Counted from the first letter of the stretch, positions 9,015 to 17,715 are shown. The stretch is 64,000 bases of DNA from Roseovarius sp. MMSF_3281 (GCF_030733685.1 NZ_JASHIM010000020.1:1-64000); one strand, 5' to 3'. Made by a program: numbers and translations. Notes: generated from the sequence alone by a model not told the origin.

Positions 9015-9043
9015 GATGCCTTCGGGATATAAGGGCAGGGCGC

Positions 9044-9065
9044 GGCCCGGGGAAGGCCCCGGGCC
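9044..9065. other. perfect hairpin between the DUF2852 and RDD genes
   Basis: Arms GGCCCGGGG and CCCCGGGCC around a short AAGG-type loop. No U-run follows on either strand, so it is more likely an mRNA-processing or partial attenuation structure than a full terminator. Confidence 0.5.
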
Positions 9066-9073
9066 AGTATTTC

Positions 9074-9499
9074 TCAGGCCTTTTCGGTGTCGTCCGCGGC
9101 CTCGGGGGCCGCTGCGGCGCGGGCGCGGTCCTCCATGAACTGGTCGAACTCGGCCTTGTCGCGGGCATCGCGAAGGCGTTGCAGGAAGGCCTCGAAATTC
9201 TCTTGCTCTTCCTCCAGGCGGCGCAGGGTATCGGCCTTGTAGGCGTCAAAGGCGCTGTTGCCTGTGCTGCGCGAGACATGAAGATTGCGCGACATGCGCT
9301 TGTTTTTACAGGTCATTTTACCACTCCAGATCATGTAAGCCAGAAGGGCAAGGCCTACGGGCCAGACAAAGACGAAAGCCAGAACCATGGCCGCGATCCA
9401 AGCGGCTTTGCCCTTGGAATCAAGCCAATGTTCGGCGCGGGCCAGCCAGCCCATGGGCGCGGTTGGAGTGGCGGGGCCGGAGGAGGCGAACGTGGTCAT
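9074..9499 (-). CDS. DUF2852 membrane-anchored protein
   Basis: Protein of about 141 residues. It has a short N-terminal region with a Trp-rich amphipathic stretch (WLARAEHWLDSKGKAAWIAA) and one or two hydrophobic segments (AAMVLAFVFVWPVGLALLAY). A basic loop follows, then a charged C-terminal helix rich in Glu, Arg and Asp (DTLRRLEEEQENFEAFLQRL). This matches the DUF2852 family of alphaproteobacteria, of unknown function. The start is the ATG at 9499, preceded by AAAGGACACC; upstream in-frame codons to 9556 would place the operator inside the gene and are rejected. Two strong palindromes upstream suggest tight control. Confidence 0.8.
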   Translation of the reverse strand: MTTFASSGPATPTAPMGWLARAEHWLDSKGKAAWIAAMVLAFVFVWPVGLALLAYMIWSGKMTCKNKRMSRNLHVSRSTGNSAFDAYKADTLRRLEEEQENFEAFLQRLRDARDKAEFDQFMEDRARAAAAPEAADDTEKA

Positions 9500-9534
9500 C
9501 TGCGGTGTCCTTTTGCTGTGGGTCGGGTGCATGA

Positions 9535-9609
9535 TGTGAATGTCTTTCACATTCAATAGGTGGGGCGCCCTGGCCGATCTTGCAAGGATATATGTGAATG
9601 TTTTTTACA
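9535..9609. promoter_or_regulatory. two tandem TGTGAA-N5-TTyACA palindromes upstream of the DUF2852 gene
   Basis: TGTGAA-TGTCT-TTCACA (9535-9551) is a perfect inverted repeat with a 5-bp spacer. TGTGAA-TGTTT-TTTACA (9593-9609) repeats it in the same orientation with one change in the dyad; centres are 58 bp apart. Both extend to ATGTGAATGTyTTTyACATT. Their place 36-110 bp before the DUF2852 start makes them likely operators for a dimeric regulator. The regulator is unknown. Confidence 0.65.
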
Positions 9610-9703
9610 TTAATGTTTAAGCTATTGAAAAACAGGGAAAAACATGTGCCTGTGTTTGGCTTGGAACCTGCCCGGTGGCGCTTTGGTGAAACTGGTTTGG
9701 CGG

Positions 9704-10171
9704 TCAGGTGGTGAATTCGCCCTTCAAGGCCCCGGAAATCTGCATAAGCAGGTCGGGCGCGATCCCGAAAACATGCCGCGGCGTGCCCGCCGCCGCCCAG
9801 ACGGTATCAAATTCCAACAGCCTTGGGTCGAAAAAAGCGCGCGGCGGGGTCAGGTGCCCCACGGGCGAGACCCCGCCGATGGCAAAGCCCGTCTGCGCCC
9901 GGATAAGCCCCGCATCCGCCTTGCCCAAGGGTTCCCCCGCCAGTGTCGCGGCCCGGTCGGCGTTCACCTGGTTGCCGCCGGCGGTGACGAACAAGACCGC
10001 CTCGCCCGACATATCACCGCGAAATATGATCGACTTGGCAATCTGGTCGATGCCACAGCCCACCAGATCGGCCGCCATTTGCGCCGTCGTGGCCTGACCG
10101 ATTTCCCGGGGGTCCACCGCACAGCCGGCTTCGACCAAGGCGTTTTTGACGCGTTTCAGGCTTTTACTCAT
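9704..10171 (-). CDS. YbaK/EbsC-family aminoacyl-tRNA deacylase
   Basis: Cytoplasmic protein of 155 residues from the ATG at 10171, preceded by GGAG; an in-frame GTG two codons earlier is less likely. It has the YbaK fold signature: QIAKSIIFRG, then a conserved FVTAGGNQVN segment, and the GGVSPVGHL motif typical of Cys-tRNA(Pro)/Pro-tRNA editing domains. Such enzymes hydrolyse mischarged tRNA in trans. The exact tRNA substrate cannot be told. Divergent from glnE across 87 bp. Confidence 0.87.
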   Translation of the reverse strand: MSKSLKRVKNALVEAGCAVDPREIGQATTAQMAADLVGCGIDQIAKSIIFRGDMSGEAVLFVTAGGNQVNADRAATLAGEPLGKADAGLIRAQTGFAIGGVSPVGHLTPPRAFFDPRLLEFDTVWAAAGTPRHVFGIAPDLLMQISGALKGEFTT

Positions 10172-10258
10172 GTCCACAACTCCAGTTCGCGCTTTTGACG
10201 CACTATTCCAAGCGCTTGCGGCATTGACCAGCCCCCTGTCACGGGTATCACTTGACGC

Positions 10259-13051
10259 ATGGATTTTTCGTCACGCATCACCCGCTTGCCCCGCACCCAT
10301 GACCCCGATCAAGGGGCCGAGGCGCGCGCCCTTTTTCCCGACATGGCCGAGGATCTGGCCGATTTGATCGAGGGTGCAGCGGGATCAAGCCCTTACCTCA
10401 AGTCCCTTGTCGAAAAGGAAAAAGAGTGGCTTCCGGGGGCGTTTGACGATCCCGAGGCGGGGCTGGATGCTGTTTTTTCCGACCTGCGCGAGATCGGCGC
10501 GGATGCCTTGCCTGCCGCGTTACGGCAGGGTAAGCGGCGTGTGGCCCTGATGGCCGGGCTGGCCGATCTGGCCGGGGTTTGGCCGCTGGAAGAGGTTACG
10601 GGACGGTTGACCGACTATGCCGATCTGGCGACCGATCTGGCGATGAAGGCCTGTGTCGGGGCCGAGATCAAGCGCGGCAAGCTGCCGGGGGCCACCGAGG
10701 ACGATATTGCCACGGCGGGCGGCATGGTGGCGCTGGCCATGGGCAAGATGGGGGCGGGGGAGCTGAACTATAGTTCCGACATCGACCTGATTTGCCTTTT
10801 TGACGAAACCCGCTTTGACCCCGATGATTATCACGAGGCACGCTCCAGTTTCGTGCGCGCGACACGCAAGATGGCGGCGATGCTGAATGACCGGACCGCC
10901 GATGGCTATGTCTTTCGGACAGACCTGCGCCTGCGGCCCGATCCGAGCGTGACGCCGGTGTGCATGGCCATGGCGGCGGCGGAAACCTATTACGAAAGCC
11001 TTGGCCGCACTTGGGAGCGGGCGGCCTATATCAAGGCGCGGCCCTGCGCGGGGGATATCGAGGCCGGGTGGGCGTTTCTTGAGACGTTGCGGCCCTTCGT
11101 GTGGCGCAAGCATTTGGATTTCGCGGCTATCGAGGACGCCCATAACATGCGCCTGCGTATTCGCGAGCACAAGGGCTTGGGCGGGCCTTTGACCTTGCCG
11201 GGCCACAACATGAAACTGGGCCGGGGCGGCATTCGCGAGATCGAGTTTTTCACCCAGACACGGCAGATCATCGCGGGGGGGCGCGATGCGGATCTGCGGG
11301 TGCGCGGCACGGTTGAGGGGCTGGAAAGCCTGGCCCGAAAGGGCTGGATCCCGGAAAGCGCCGCCGAGGTGCTGACACGGCATTACCGGTTCCATCGCGA
11401 GGTGGAGCACCGCCTGCAAATGCTGCGCGATGCGCAGACCCATGATTTGCCCAACTCGGAGGAGGAGTTCGACCGGCTGGCCGATTTCATGGGCCGTGAC
11501 AAGGCCGAGTTGAAAGCCGAGATTTTGGAGCGGCTGACCGAGGTGCATGAATTGATCGAAGGGTTCTTTGCGCCGGAGAATGGCGAGGCCGAGGCCGAGG
11601 CCGATGCGGAGGTGGAGTTTGACGAAGAGGTTTTGAACCGCTGGCCAAGCTACCCGGCGCTGCGGTCGCAGCGGGCAGTCGAGATTTTCAAACGTCTGCG
11701 CCCTGATATTCTGTCGCGCCTGGCGCAAACCGCCCACCCGCATGAGGCCCTTTTGGCCTTTGACGGGTTCTTGGCGGGCCTGCCTGCGGGGGTGCAGGTG
11801 TTCTCGCTTTTCGAGGCCAATCCGCAACTGGTGGACCTGCTTTTGGATATTGCGGGCACCTCGCCCAAGCTGGCCGCGCATTTGTCGCGCAATGCGGGGG
11901 TGTTGGACGCGGTGATCGCGGGGGATTTCTTTGCCGATTGGCCGGGCCGGGCGGCCTTGCAGGCGGAACTGTCCGAGCGGATGACCGGGGAAGAGGATTA
12001 CGAACGCCGCTTGGATGCCGCACGGCGGTGGATGAAGGAATGGCACTTCCGGGTGGGGGTGCATCACCTGCGCGGGCTTGTGGATGCCGATACCGCCGGG
12101 CAGCAGTATGCCGATCTGGCAGGCGCGGTGATCGGGGCGGTCTGGCCCGTGGTGCAGGCGCAGTTTACCGAGAAACACGGGGCGCCGCCGGGGCGCGGCG
12201 CGGTGGTGCTTGGCATGGGGTCACTTGGGGCCGAGCGGCTGAATGCCGGGTCCGATCTGGACCTGATCGTGATCTACGATGCGGCGGGTGTGGAAGGTTC
12301 CGAGGGGCGCAGGCCCTTGGCCGCACGCCCCTATTACGCGCGGTTGACGCAGGCGATGATTACCGCGCTGACGGCACCGATGTCAGAGGGGCGTTTGTAC
12401 GAGGTGGACATGCGCTTGCGGCCCTCGGGCAACCAGGGGCCTGTGGCGACGGGATGGGGCGCGTTCCGCGAGTACCAGCAAAACGAGGCTTGGGTCTGGG
12501 AGCATCTGGCGCTGACGCGGGCACGGGTGATTGCCGGGGCGAGTGATCTGGCCCGCGATGTGGAAGAGTTCCGGGCTCAATTGCTGGGCTCCTCCGGGAC
12601 GCAGGCCAAGGTGCTGTCCGAGGTGGCCAAGATGCGCGAACGGATCGCCGGTGCGAAATCGCCGGATGGGCCGTGGGATACCAAGTTGGGGGCAGGGCGC
12701 TTGCAGGAGGTCGAGCTTTTGGCGCAGGCCTGTTCGCTGATATCGGGGGACGTGGCGCGCGATGTATCTTCGGGGCTGGCCGCAGGTGTCGCAATCGGAG
12801 TTCTGGATGACGGTGACAGAGAGGCGCTTTTGCGTGCCTATGGGCTTTGCTGGACCTTGGTGCAGGCGTCGAAACTGTTGCGTGACAAGGCGCTTGATCC
12901 CGAGGCCATCGGCGAGGGCGGCAAGGCTTTCGTGCTGCGCGAGGCCGGGTATGATACGATCGAGGCCCTGCGGGCCGCGTTGGAGGAGGAAACGGGCAAG
13001 GCGGGGGCGGTGATTGACGCGGCCCTGACACGTCGGCCCGGTGAGGTGTGA
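10259..13051 (+). CDS. glnE: bifunctional glutamine synthetase adenylyltransferase/deadenylase
   Basis: Regulates glutamine synthetase by adding or removing AMP in response to PII and glutamine. The 930 residues match the family (about 946 in E. coli). Two nucleotidyltransferase halves are visible. The first has GKMGAGELNYSSDIDLICLF near residue 163, the deadenylylating domain. The second has GMGSLGAERLNAGSDLDLIV near residue 650, the adenylylating domain. Both keep the GxG...SDxDL catalytic pattern. Acidic linker residues lie at about 440-455. A small gene starts two bases after its stop codon and is probably co-expressed. Confidence 0.95.
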   Translation: MDFSSRITRLPRTHDPDQGAEARALFPDMAEDLADLIEGAAGSSPYLKSLVEKEKEWLPGAFDDPEAGLDAVFSDLREIGADALPAALRQGKRRVALMAGLADLAGVWPLEEVTGRLTDYADLATDLAMKACVGAEIKRGKLPGATEDDIATAGGMVALAMGKMGAGELNYSSDIDLICLFDETRFDPDDYHEARSSFVRATRKMAAMLNDRTADGYVFRTDLRLRPDPSVTPVCMAMAAAETYYESLGRTWERAAYIKARPCAGDIEAGWAFLETLRPFVWRKHLDFAAIEDAHNMRLRIREHKGLGGPLTLPGHNMKLGRGGIREIEFFTQTRQIIAGGRDADLRVRGTVEGLESLARKGWIPESAAEVLTRHYRFHREVEHRLQMLRDAQTHDLPNSEEEFDRLADFMGRDKAELKAEILERLTEVHELIEGFFAPENGEAEAEADAEVEFDEEVLNRWPSYPALRSQRAVEIFKRLRPDILSRLAQTAHPHEALLAFDGFLAGLPAGVQVFSLFEANPQLVDLLLDIAGTSPKLAAHLSRNAGVLDAVIAGDFFADWPGRAALQAELSERMTGEEDYERRLDAARRWMKEWHFRVGVHHLRGLVDADTAGQQYADLAGAVIGAVWPVVQAQFTEKHGAPPGRGAVVLGMGSLGAERLNAGSDLDLIVIYDAAGVEGSEGRRPLAARPYYARLTQAMITALTAPMSEGRLYEVDMRLRPSGNQGPVATGWGAFREYQQNEAWVWEHLALTRARVIAGASDLARDVEEFRAQLLGSSGTQAKVLSEVAKMRERIAGAKSPDGPWDTKLGAGRLQEVELLAQACSLISGDVARDVSSGLAAGVAIGVLDDGDREALLRAYGLCWTLVQASKLLRDKALDPEAIGEGGKAFVLREAGYDTIEALRAALEEETGKAGAVIDAALTRRPGEV

Positions 13052-13052
13052 G

Positions 13053-13322
13053 ATGGACAAAGACCCGTTGGATAAAAAGGGGCTGATCCGCGAGGCCTAT
13101 AATATCGAGGGCATTGCCAAGCCCGAATGCCGCTCGATCTTTCTGGATTGGGCCTTGTCGCTGCCCGAGGGGCAGGACAGCCGCGTGGGCATTGAAGCAA
13201 TGCTGGAAAAATACCGCGAGGCGAACCCCGAACATCCGATGACCCAAGTCCTGACTGAAGGGTTGCAGGCCGCCGGGGCACCGCGGAGGCGCGGGGGATG
13301 GCGCGGGCGCGACCGGTCATGA
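13053..13322 (+). CDS. conserved hypothetical small protein downstream of glnE
   Basis: Soluble protein of 89 residues starting MDKDPLDKKGLI, with GAGGTG just upstream inside the glnE end. It is acidic and helical in the middle (IFLDWALSLPEGQDSRVGIE) with a basic Arg/Gly tail (RRRGGWRGRDRS). There is no signal peptide or membrane segment. The coupling to glnE and normal base composition make it a real gene. I do not recognise a characterised family. Confidence 0.75.
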   Translation: MDKDPLDKKGLIREAYNIEGIAKPECRSIFLDWALSLPEGQDSRVGIEAMLEKYREANPEHPMTQVLTEGLQAAGAPRRRGGWRGRDRS

Positions 13323-13461
13323 TGCGACTTGAAAGCAAGGCGTTTGACGTAATCTTTGCCACCGAAGCACCACGCTAAAGTACCGCATTTGTCTAAAATG
13401 CGCCCTAGTTCCACGGCATCTTGTCTTCCAAACGCATGGGTGAGAACCGCCCAAGGAGGAC

Positions 13462-14100
13462 ATGATGAAAACTTTCCGTCTGATCGCCGCACTGATGCTT
13501 GGCCTTGGTGTATCCGCCTGTGGGTCGGTTGAAACCGCAACCCGTAACGCGCCGCTGGAAGCGCCGGAATTGGCCCCGTCGCCGGTATCGTTCAATGTGC
13601 AGGCCGTGCGGGTCTCGGTGCCGAAATCTTTGAAAGTGTCGGAAGCCAACCGGTACTACCCCGGTGGTGACATCGTTTGGCGCGAAGACCCGGTGGGTGA
13701 TCGCCATGCCCAGGTGAAGGCCATTGTCGAAGCGGGTATCAACAAGGGTGTCGCCGCCATGGAGCCCGGCGCAGTGCCCGTTGTGATGGATATCGAAGTC
13801 ACGCGCTTTCACGCCCTGACCGAAAAAGCGCGCTATACCATTGGCGGTGTGCATGCGATCCAGTTCAAGATGCAGCTGCGTAACCCCGACACCGGCCAGG
13901 CCTACGGTGAGCCGCATTTCGTAAAGGCCGACTTCAAGGCGTTTGGCGGGGCCGCGGCAATCGAGGCAGAACGGGACGGCGTGACCCAGAAATACCGGAT
14001 CACCAACCATCTGGCCAAGGTCATCCACACCCAGTTGACCTCGCCCGAGGGGTACAAGGCGGCCAACAACGGGATCATCGGAGCAATCAACCAACTCTGA
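13462..14100 (+). CDS. outer-membrane-type lipoprotein of unknown function
   Basis: Protein of 212 residues with a lipoprotein signal: basic start MMKTFR, a hydrophobic core, and the lipobox GVSAC with Cys near residue 20. The mature part is soluble and resembles an uncharacterised Rhodobacteraceae lipoprotein family (IQFKMQLRNPDTGQAYGEP and the YRITNHLAKVIHTQL end). A good ribosome site (AAGGAGGA) precedes the start. It stands alone, with 140 bp of non-coding DNA upstream that should hold its promoter. The function is unknown. Confidence 0.8.
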   Translation: MMKTFRLIAALMLGLGVSACGSVETATRNAPLEAPELAPSPVSFNVQAVRVSVPKSLKVSEANRYYPGGDIVWREDPVGDRHAQVKAIVEAGINKGVAAMEPGAVPVVMDIEVTRFHALTEKARYTIGGVHAIQFKMQLRNPDTGQAYGEPHFVKADFKAFGGAAAIEAERDGVTQKYRITNHLAKVIHTQLTSPEGYKAANNGIIGAINQL

Positions 14101-14137
14101 TCTTTCCCAGGCATTTGAAACGGCGTAAGGGGACGGT

Positions 14138-15337
14138 ATGACACCGTCCCCTTTTCCCATTGTGCGTATGCGACCCAAGACACAGGCCCGCGCCATCCGG
14201 CATGGCGCGCCTTGGGTCTATGACAACGAGCTGGTCACCGACCGGCGCACCAAGAAGCTGACCCCCGGCACGATTGCCCTTTTGGAAGATGCCGAGCGCA
14301 AGCCTTTGGCCGTGGTCGCGGTGAACCCCAATTCGCGGATCATGGCGCGGGTCTTGGACCGCGACACGCAAGCGGTGATTGATGGCGATTGGCTGCGGGC
14401 GCGGGTGGCGCGGGCCTTGGCCTTGCGTGAGCGGTTGTTCGACGTGCCGTTCTACCGGCTGATCCATGCCGAGGCCGATGGCCTGCCCGGCGTGGTGATC
14501 GACCGCTTCGGCGATGTGGGGGTGATCCAGCCCAATGCGGCATGGGCCGAGGCTTTGCTGGATGAGTTATGCGCCGCCGTGGTCGAGGTGACGGGCGTGA
14601 AAACCGTGCTGAAAAACGCCACGGGGCGGGCGCGGGCCTTGGAGGGATTGGACGAGGAAAACGCGGTTTTACAAGGGGTTGCCCCGGATGGCCCGGTGCA
14701 TGTTCCGATGAACGGTGCGACCTATATGGCCGATTTGACGGGCGGGCAGAAAACCGGGTTGTTCTATGATCAGCGGCCAAACCATGCCTTTGCCGCGCAG
14801 CTTTCAAAAGGCGCGCGGGTGCTGGATGTCTTTAGCCATGTGGGGGGCTTCTCGTTGGCCTGTTTGGCGAATGGTGCGGCAAGCGCCGTGGCTGTGGATG
14901 GGTCCGAGCCTGCACTTGCCTTGGCCGCGGAAGGCGCCGCACAAACAGGCGTGGCCGAGCGGTTCGAGACACGCCGGGGCGATGCCTTCGACGTATTGGC
15001 CGAGATGGGCAAGGCGGGCGAGACCTTTGACGTGGTGATCTGCGATCCGCCGGCCTTTGCCCCTAATAAAAAGGCATTGGACGCAGGTTTGCGCGCCTAT
15101 GAACGTGTTGCGCGGCTGGCCGCGCCCTTGGTGGCCGAGGGCGGCTTTCTGGGGCTGTGCAGTTGTTCGCATGCCGCCGATTTGTCGAAGTTTCGCACGG
15201 CGAGCGTGCGGGGGATTGGCCGGGGTGGGCGCAGCGCGCAACTGATCCACACCGGATTTGCCGGGGCGGATCATCCGCTGCATCCGCAACTGGCCGAATC
15301 CGGCTATCTCAAATCGCTGTTTTTCCGTTTGATATGA
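14138..15337 (+). CDS. class I SAM-dependent rRNA methyltransferase, RlmI-like
   Basis: 399 residues, the usual length of RlmI-type 23S rRNA m5C methyltransferases. An N-terminal PUA-like RNA-binding region (about 10-90) starts with RHGAPWVYDNEL. A central domain carries FYRLIHAEADGLPGVVIDRF. The Rossmann domain has SAM motif I at VLDVFSHVGGFSL, motif IV at VICDPPAFAP and a CSCSHA stretch with the likely catalytic cysteines. The stop overlaps the next start by four bases (ATGA), so it is translationally coupled to the PIN-domain gene. The exact rRNA target is not determined. Confidence 0.88.
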   Translation: MTPSPFPIVRMRPKTQARAIRHGAPWVYDNELVTDRRTKKLTPGTIALLEDAERKPLAVVAVNPNSRIMARVLDRDTQAVIDGDWLRARVARALALRERLFDVPFYRLIHAEADGLPGVVIDRFGDVGVIQPNAAWAEALLDELCAAVVEVTGVKTVLKNATGRARALEGLDEENAVLQGVAPDGPVHVPMNGATYMADLTGGQKTGLFYDQRPNHAFAAQLSKGARVLDVFSHVGGFSLACLANGAASAVAVDGSEPALALAAEGAAQTGVAERFETRRGDAFDVLAEMGKAGETFDVVICDPPAFAPNKKALDAGLRAYERVARLAAPLVAEGGFLGLCSCSHAADLSKFRTASVRGIGRGGRSAQLIHTGFAGADHPLHPQLAESGYLKSLFFRLI

Positions 15338-15873
15338 AGGTTTTGCTGGATACCTGCGTGATCTATCCCACGGTGATGCGACAGATGTTGCTGGGCGTGG
15401 CAAAGCAGGGTGTCTTTACCCCGCTTTGGTCGGCGCGGATTATCGAGGAATGGCAACGCGCGGCGGTGAAACTGGGCCCGGAGGGCGCGGCGCAGGCCGG
15501 GGCGGAAGCGGCGATTCTGGCGGCGCATTGGCCCAAGGCCGAAGTGAGCTACCCGCCCTCGCTTGAGGCGCGGCTATGGCTGCCGGATGCGGCGGATGTG
15601 CATGTTCTGGCCGCCGCGGTCGCCGGGTCGGCGGATATGATTATCACGCTGAATACAAAGGATTTTCCGCGCAATATCCTGGCCGAAGAAGGGGTGTCGC
15701 GGACCGACCCGGACGGGTTTTTGCACGGGGTCCACCAAGCGCACCCAGAACTGGTCGCACAGGTGGGGCGGGACGTTTTGGCCGAGGCCAACCGGCTGTC
15801 GGGCAAGACATGGGAGATGCGGGCACTGTTGAAAAAGGCGCGCTTGCCAAGGATCGCCAAGGCCTTGGGCTAA
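15334..15873 (+). CDS. PIN-domain protein (RSP_2648-like)
   Basis: Protein of 179 residues. The PIN-type start is MKVLLDTCVIYPT with the first acidic residue at Asp6. Further conserved acidic residues lie at ARIIEEW and in the DAADVHVLAAAV segment, and TLNTKDFP is near the end of the fold. PIN domains are Mg-dependent RNases, often toxins. No antitoxin-like gene adjoins it, and it is coupled to a 23S rRNA methyltransferase gene instead, so a housekeeping RNA role is as likely as a toxin role. The start was chosen from the ATGA overlap; longer in-frame versions lie inside the upstream gene. Confidence 0.82.
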   Translation: MKVLLDTCVIYPTVMRQMLLGVAKQGVFTPLWSARIIEEWQRAAVKLGPEGAAQAGAEAAILAAHWPKAEVSYPPSLEARLWLPDAADVHVLAAAVAGSADMIITLNTKDFPRNILAEEGVSRTDPDGFLHGVHQAHPELVAQVGRDVLAEANRLSGKTWEMRALLKKARLPRIAKALG

Positions 15874-15883
15874 AAGGGAAACG

Positions 15884-16564
15884 TCAGGTCCATCTCGCTT
15901 CGAGTTTTTCAATCGCGGCGATGCGTTCGTGGGTCTTGGGGTGGCTCATCAGCCATGCAGGGACCGCGCCGCCGCGCGCCTCGGTCAGCGATTCCAGCTT
16001 TTGAAACAAGGACTTCTGGGCATCGGTTCCGATACCGGCCTTGGTAAGTAGGGCGGCGGCGTATTCATCGGCCTCGTATTCATCGCCGCGCGAGAGGCGC
16101 GCGGCCAGAAGCGAGGTAAGGCCATTGGCGATCCAGACGCCGATGCCGGGCAGGATGCGCGAAAGGATCATGGCAAGGGCCGTGCGCAGAGCGTTTTGCC
16201 CCGAAAAGTCGATCATCCGGCGGCGGGTGTGCCCCAGGGCGACGTGCCCCAACTCATGCGCGATGACGCTTGCCAATTCCTCGGCCGTGACCACACCGTT
16301 CTGGAATTTCCTGTAAAATCCACGGGTTATGAATATCCGCCCGTCGGGGGCGGCAAGGCCGTTGACCGGGTCGATCTCGTAGATATGAACCTTGATGCGC
16401 GGCAGGTCGAGCGCCTTGGCAAGTTGGTCGGTCATCCGCTTCAGGGTGGGATCGGCCAGTTCGGTGGACTGGGCGTCAAGCGCGCGCTTGGTGCGCCAGA
16501 CCGAGAATCGGTACATGGCGAAGGCGTAGAGAACGGCCAGGAGAATGGGCGTGAACTTGAACAT
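15884..16564 (-). CDS. M48-family zinc metalloprotease (HtpX/Ste24-like)
   Basis: 226 residues from MFKFTPILLAVL, with one N-terminal membrane helix. The zinc site HELGHVALGH is an HExxH motif, and the downstream Glu is in the DEYEADEYAA segment. A second hydrophobic stretch (ILSRILPGIGVWIANGLTSL) lies between them. It probably degrades or cleaves membrane or periplasmic proteins. It is smaller than E. coli HtpX (about 290), which has more helices. No strong ribosome site is seen before the chosen ATG. Upstream in-frame codons run through the GTAC array and are rejected. Convergent with the PIN gene. Confidence 0.85.
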   Translation of the reverse strand: MFKFTPILLAVLYAFAMYRFSVWRTKRALDAQSTELADPTLKRMTDQLAKALDLPRIKVHIYEIDPVNGLAAPDGRIFITRGFYRKFQNGVVTAEELASVIAHELGHVALGHTRRRMIDFSGQNALRTALAMILSRILPGIGVWIANGLTSLLAARLSRGDEYEADEYAAALLTKAGIGTDAQKSLFQKLESLTEARGGAVPAWLMSHPKTHERIAAIEKLEARWT

Positions 16565-16607
16565 GCGAAAGATATGGGGCAGCGCGCGCGATTGGGCAAG
16601 CCGGAGC

Positions 16608-16683
16608 GTACGACCCGTACGAAAAGGGACCGGGTTTCGTACGAAAACCGGCGGGCCGGGCAAGGCATGCGTACGAGTCGTAC
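16608..16683 (+). repeat. GTAC palindrome array, copy B (most complete)
   Basis: Five GTAC cores start at 16608, 16617, 16639, 16671 and 16680, giving steps of 9, 22, 32 and 9 bp. All are CGTACG or nearly so. The third lies in the 12-bp palindrome TTTCGTACGAAA, flanked by CCGGG and ACCGG. The array lies 44-119 bp upstream of the M48 protease start, between mazG and that gene. Copies at 7619-7685 and 40498-40532 share the spacing although the bases between cores largely differ. The rest of 16684-16829 holds no gene. Confidence 0.7.
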
Positions 16684-16829
16684 GAATTATCCCCGCTGGT
16701 CTGTCCAAAAGGAGCGGCTTCGCCACGCAGGTTTAGCGCGCTTGCGCGCGCCGTGAGGGGCTTTGCCCCTTCGTTGAAAATGAGATTTTCAACGTACCCC
16801 AGGATATTTTTGAAAAGAAGAAGGGGCGG

Positions 16830-17651
16830 TCAAAGTTCGCCGCGTTCTTCGGCCTTGGCGCGGTTCCAGAGCGCGTCCATTTCGCCAAGGTCGCTTTCGG
16901 TTGGGGTTCTTCCGTCTTCGGCCAGAAGCTCTTCGATCCGGCCGAAGCGGCGGGTGAACTTGGCGTTGGCGGCGCGCAGGGCGCTTTCGGGGTCGATCTT
17001 CATGTGGCGCGCGAGATTGGCCATCACGAAAAGCAGGTCGCCGAATTCCTCTTCGATCTTGTCCTGTGGCAGCTGGGCGGCGGCCACGTGCAGTTCCTGG
17101 GCCTCTTCGGTGATCTTGTCGATGACCTGGGTGGTTTGCGGCCAATCGAAGCCCACCCGCGCGGCCCGTTTTTGCAGTTTCACGGCGCGCAGGAGGGCGG
17201 GCAGGCCCACGGCGACGCCATCGAGGACGCCGGTTTGCGCCTTTTGTGCACGCTCGGCGGCCTTGATGGTTTCCCAGTCGCGGGTTTGCTGTTCGGCGGA
17301 TTTCTCGCGCGATTCGCCCCCGAAGACATGCGGGTGGCGGGTGACCATCTTGTCGGAAATGGCATTGGCCACGTCATCGAAGGCGAAATGCCCTTCGTCT
17401 TGGGCGATTTGGGCGTGAAAGACCACTTGCAACAGGAGGTCGCCCAATTCATCGCGTAGCTCGTCATGGGCGTGGCGTTCGATGGCATCGGCGACCTCGA
17501 ACGCCTCTTCGATGGTGTAGGGGGCGATGGACTGGAACGTCTGTTCGATGTCCCAGGGGCAGCCGGTTTCGGGATCGCGCAACCGGCGCATGATTTCGCG
17601 CAGGCGGGGCAGGCCGCCCTTGGGGTCGTGAATGAGGCTGTCGTCGGGCAT
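16830..17651 (-). CDS. mazG: nucleoside triphosphate pyrophosphohydrolase
   Basis: All-alpha NTP pyrophosphatase of 273 residues (E. coli MazG 263) that hydrolyses NTPs and dNTPs to NMP and pyrophosphate and can clear damaged nucleotides or lower ppGpp pools. Two tandem MazG domains are visible. The first has EEAFEVADAIE and DELRDELGDLLLQVVFHAQI, the second EEAQELHVAAAQ and IEEEFGDLLFVMANLARH, with the Mg-binding Glu/Asp residues in each. The start is Met at 17651; the long upstream extension overlaps the opposite-strand gene and is a shadow. Divergent from the amidohydrolase gene across 64 bp. Confidence 0.92.
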   Translation of the reverse strand: MPDDSLIHDPKGGLPRLREIMRRLRDPETGCPWDIEQTFQSIAPYTIEEAFEVADAIERHAHDELRDELGDLLLQVVFHAQIAQDEGHFAFDDVANAISDKMVTRHPHVFGGESREKSAEQQTRDWETIKAAERAQKAQTGVLDGVAVGLPALLRAVKLQKRAARVGFDWPQTTQVIDKITEEAQELHVAAAQLPQDKIEEEFGDLLFVMANLARHMKIDPESALRAANAKFTRRFGRIEELLAEDGRTPTESDLGEMDALWNRAKAEERGEL

Positions 17652-17715
17652 TGCGCATCCTCGCGTTTTGGCGTTGAAGTCGGAGACTAGGGAAATGCGC
17701 GAAGGAGTCCAGCCG

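Noticed and set aside
16565..16726. N-terminal extension of the M48 protease frame.
   Set aside because: It would translate the GTAC array, adds a basic/Pro-rich stretch not found in the family, and the hydrophobic anchor begins at the ATG at 16564.
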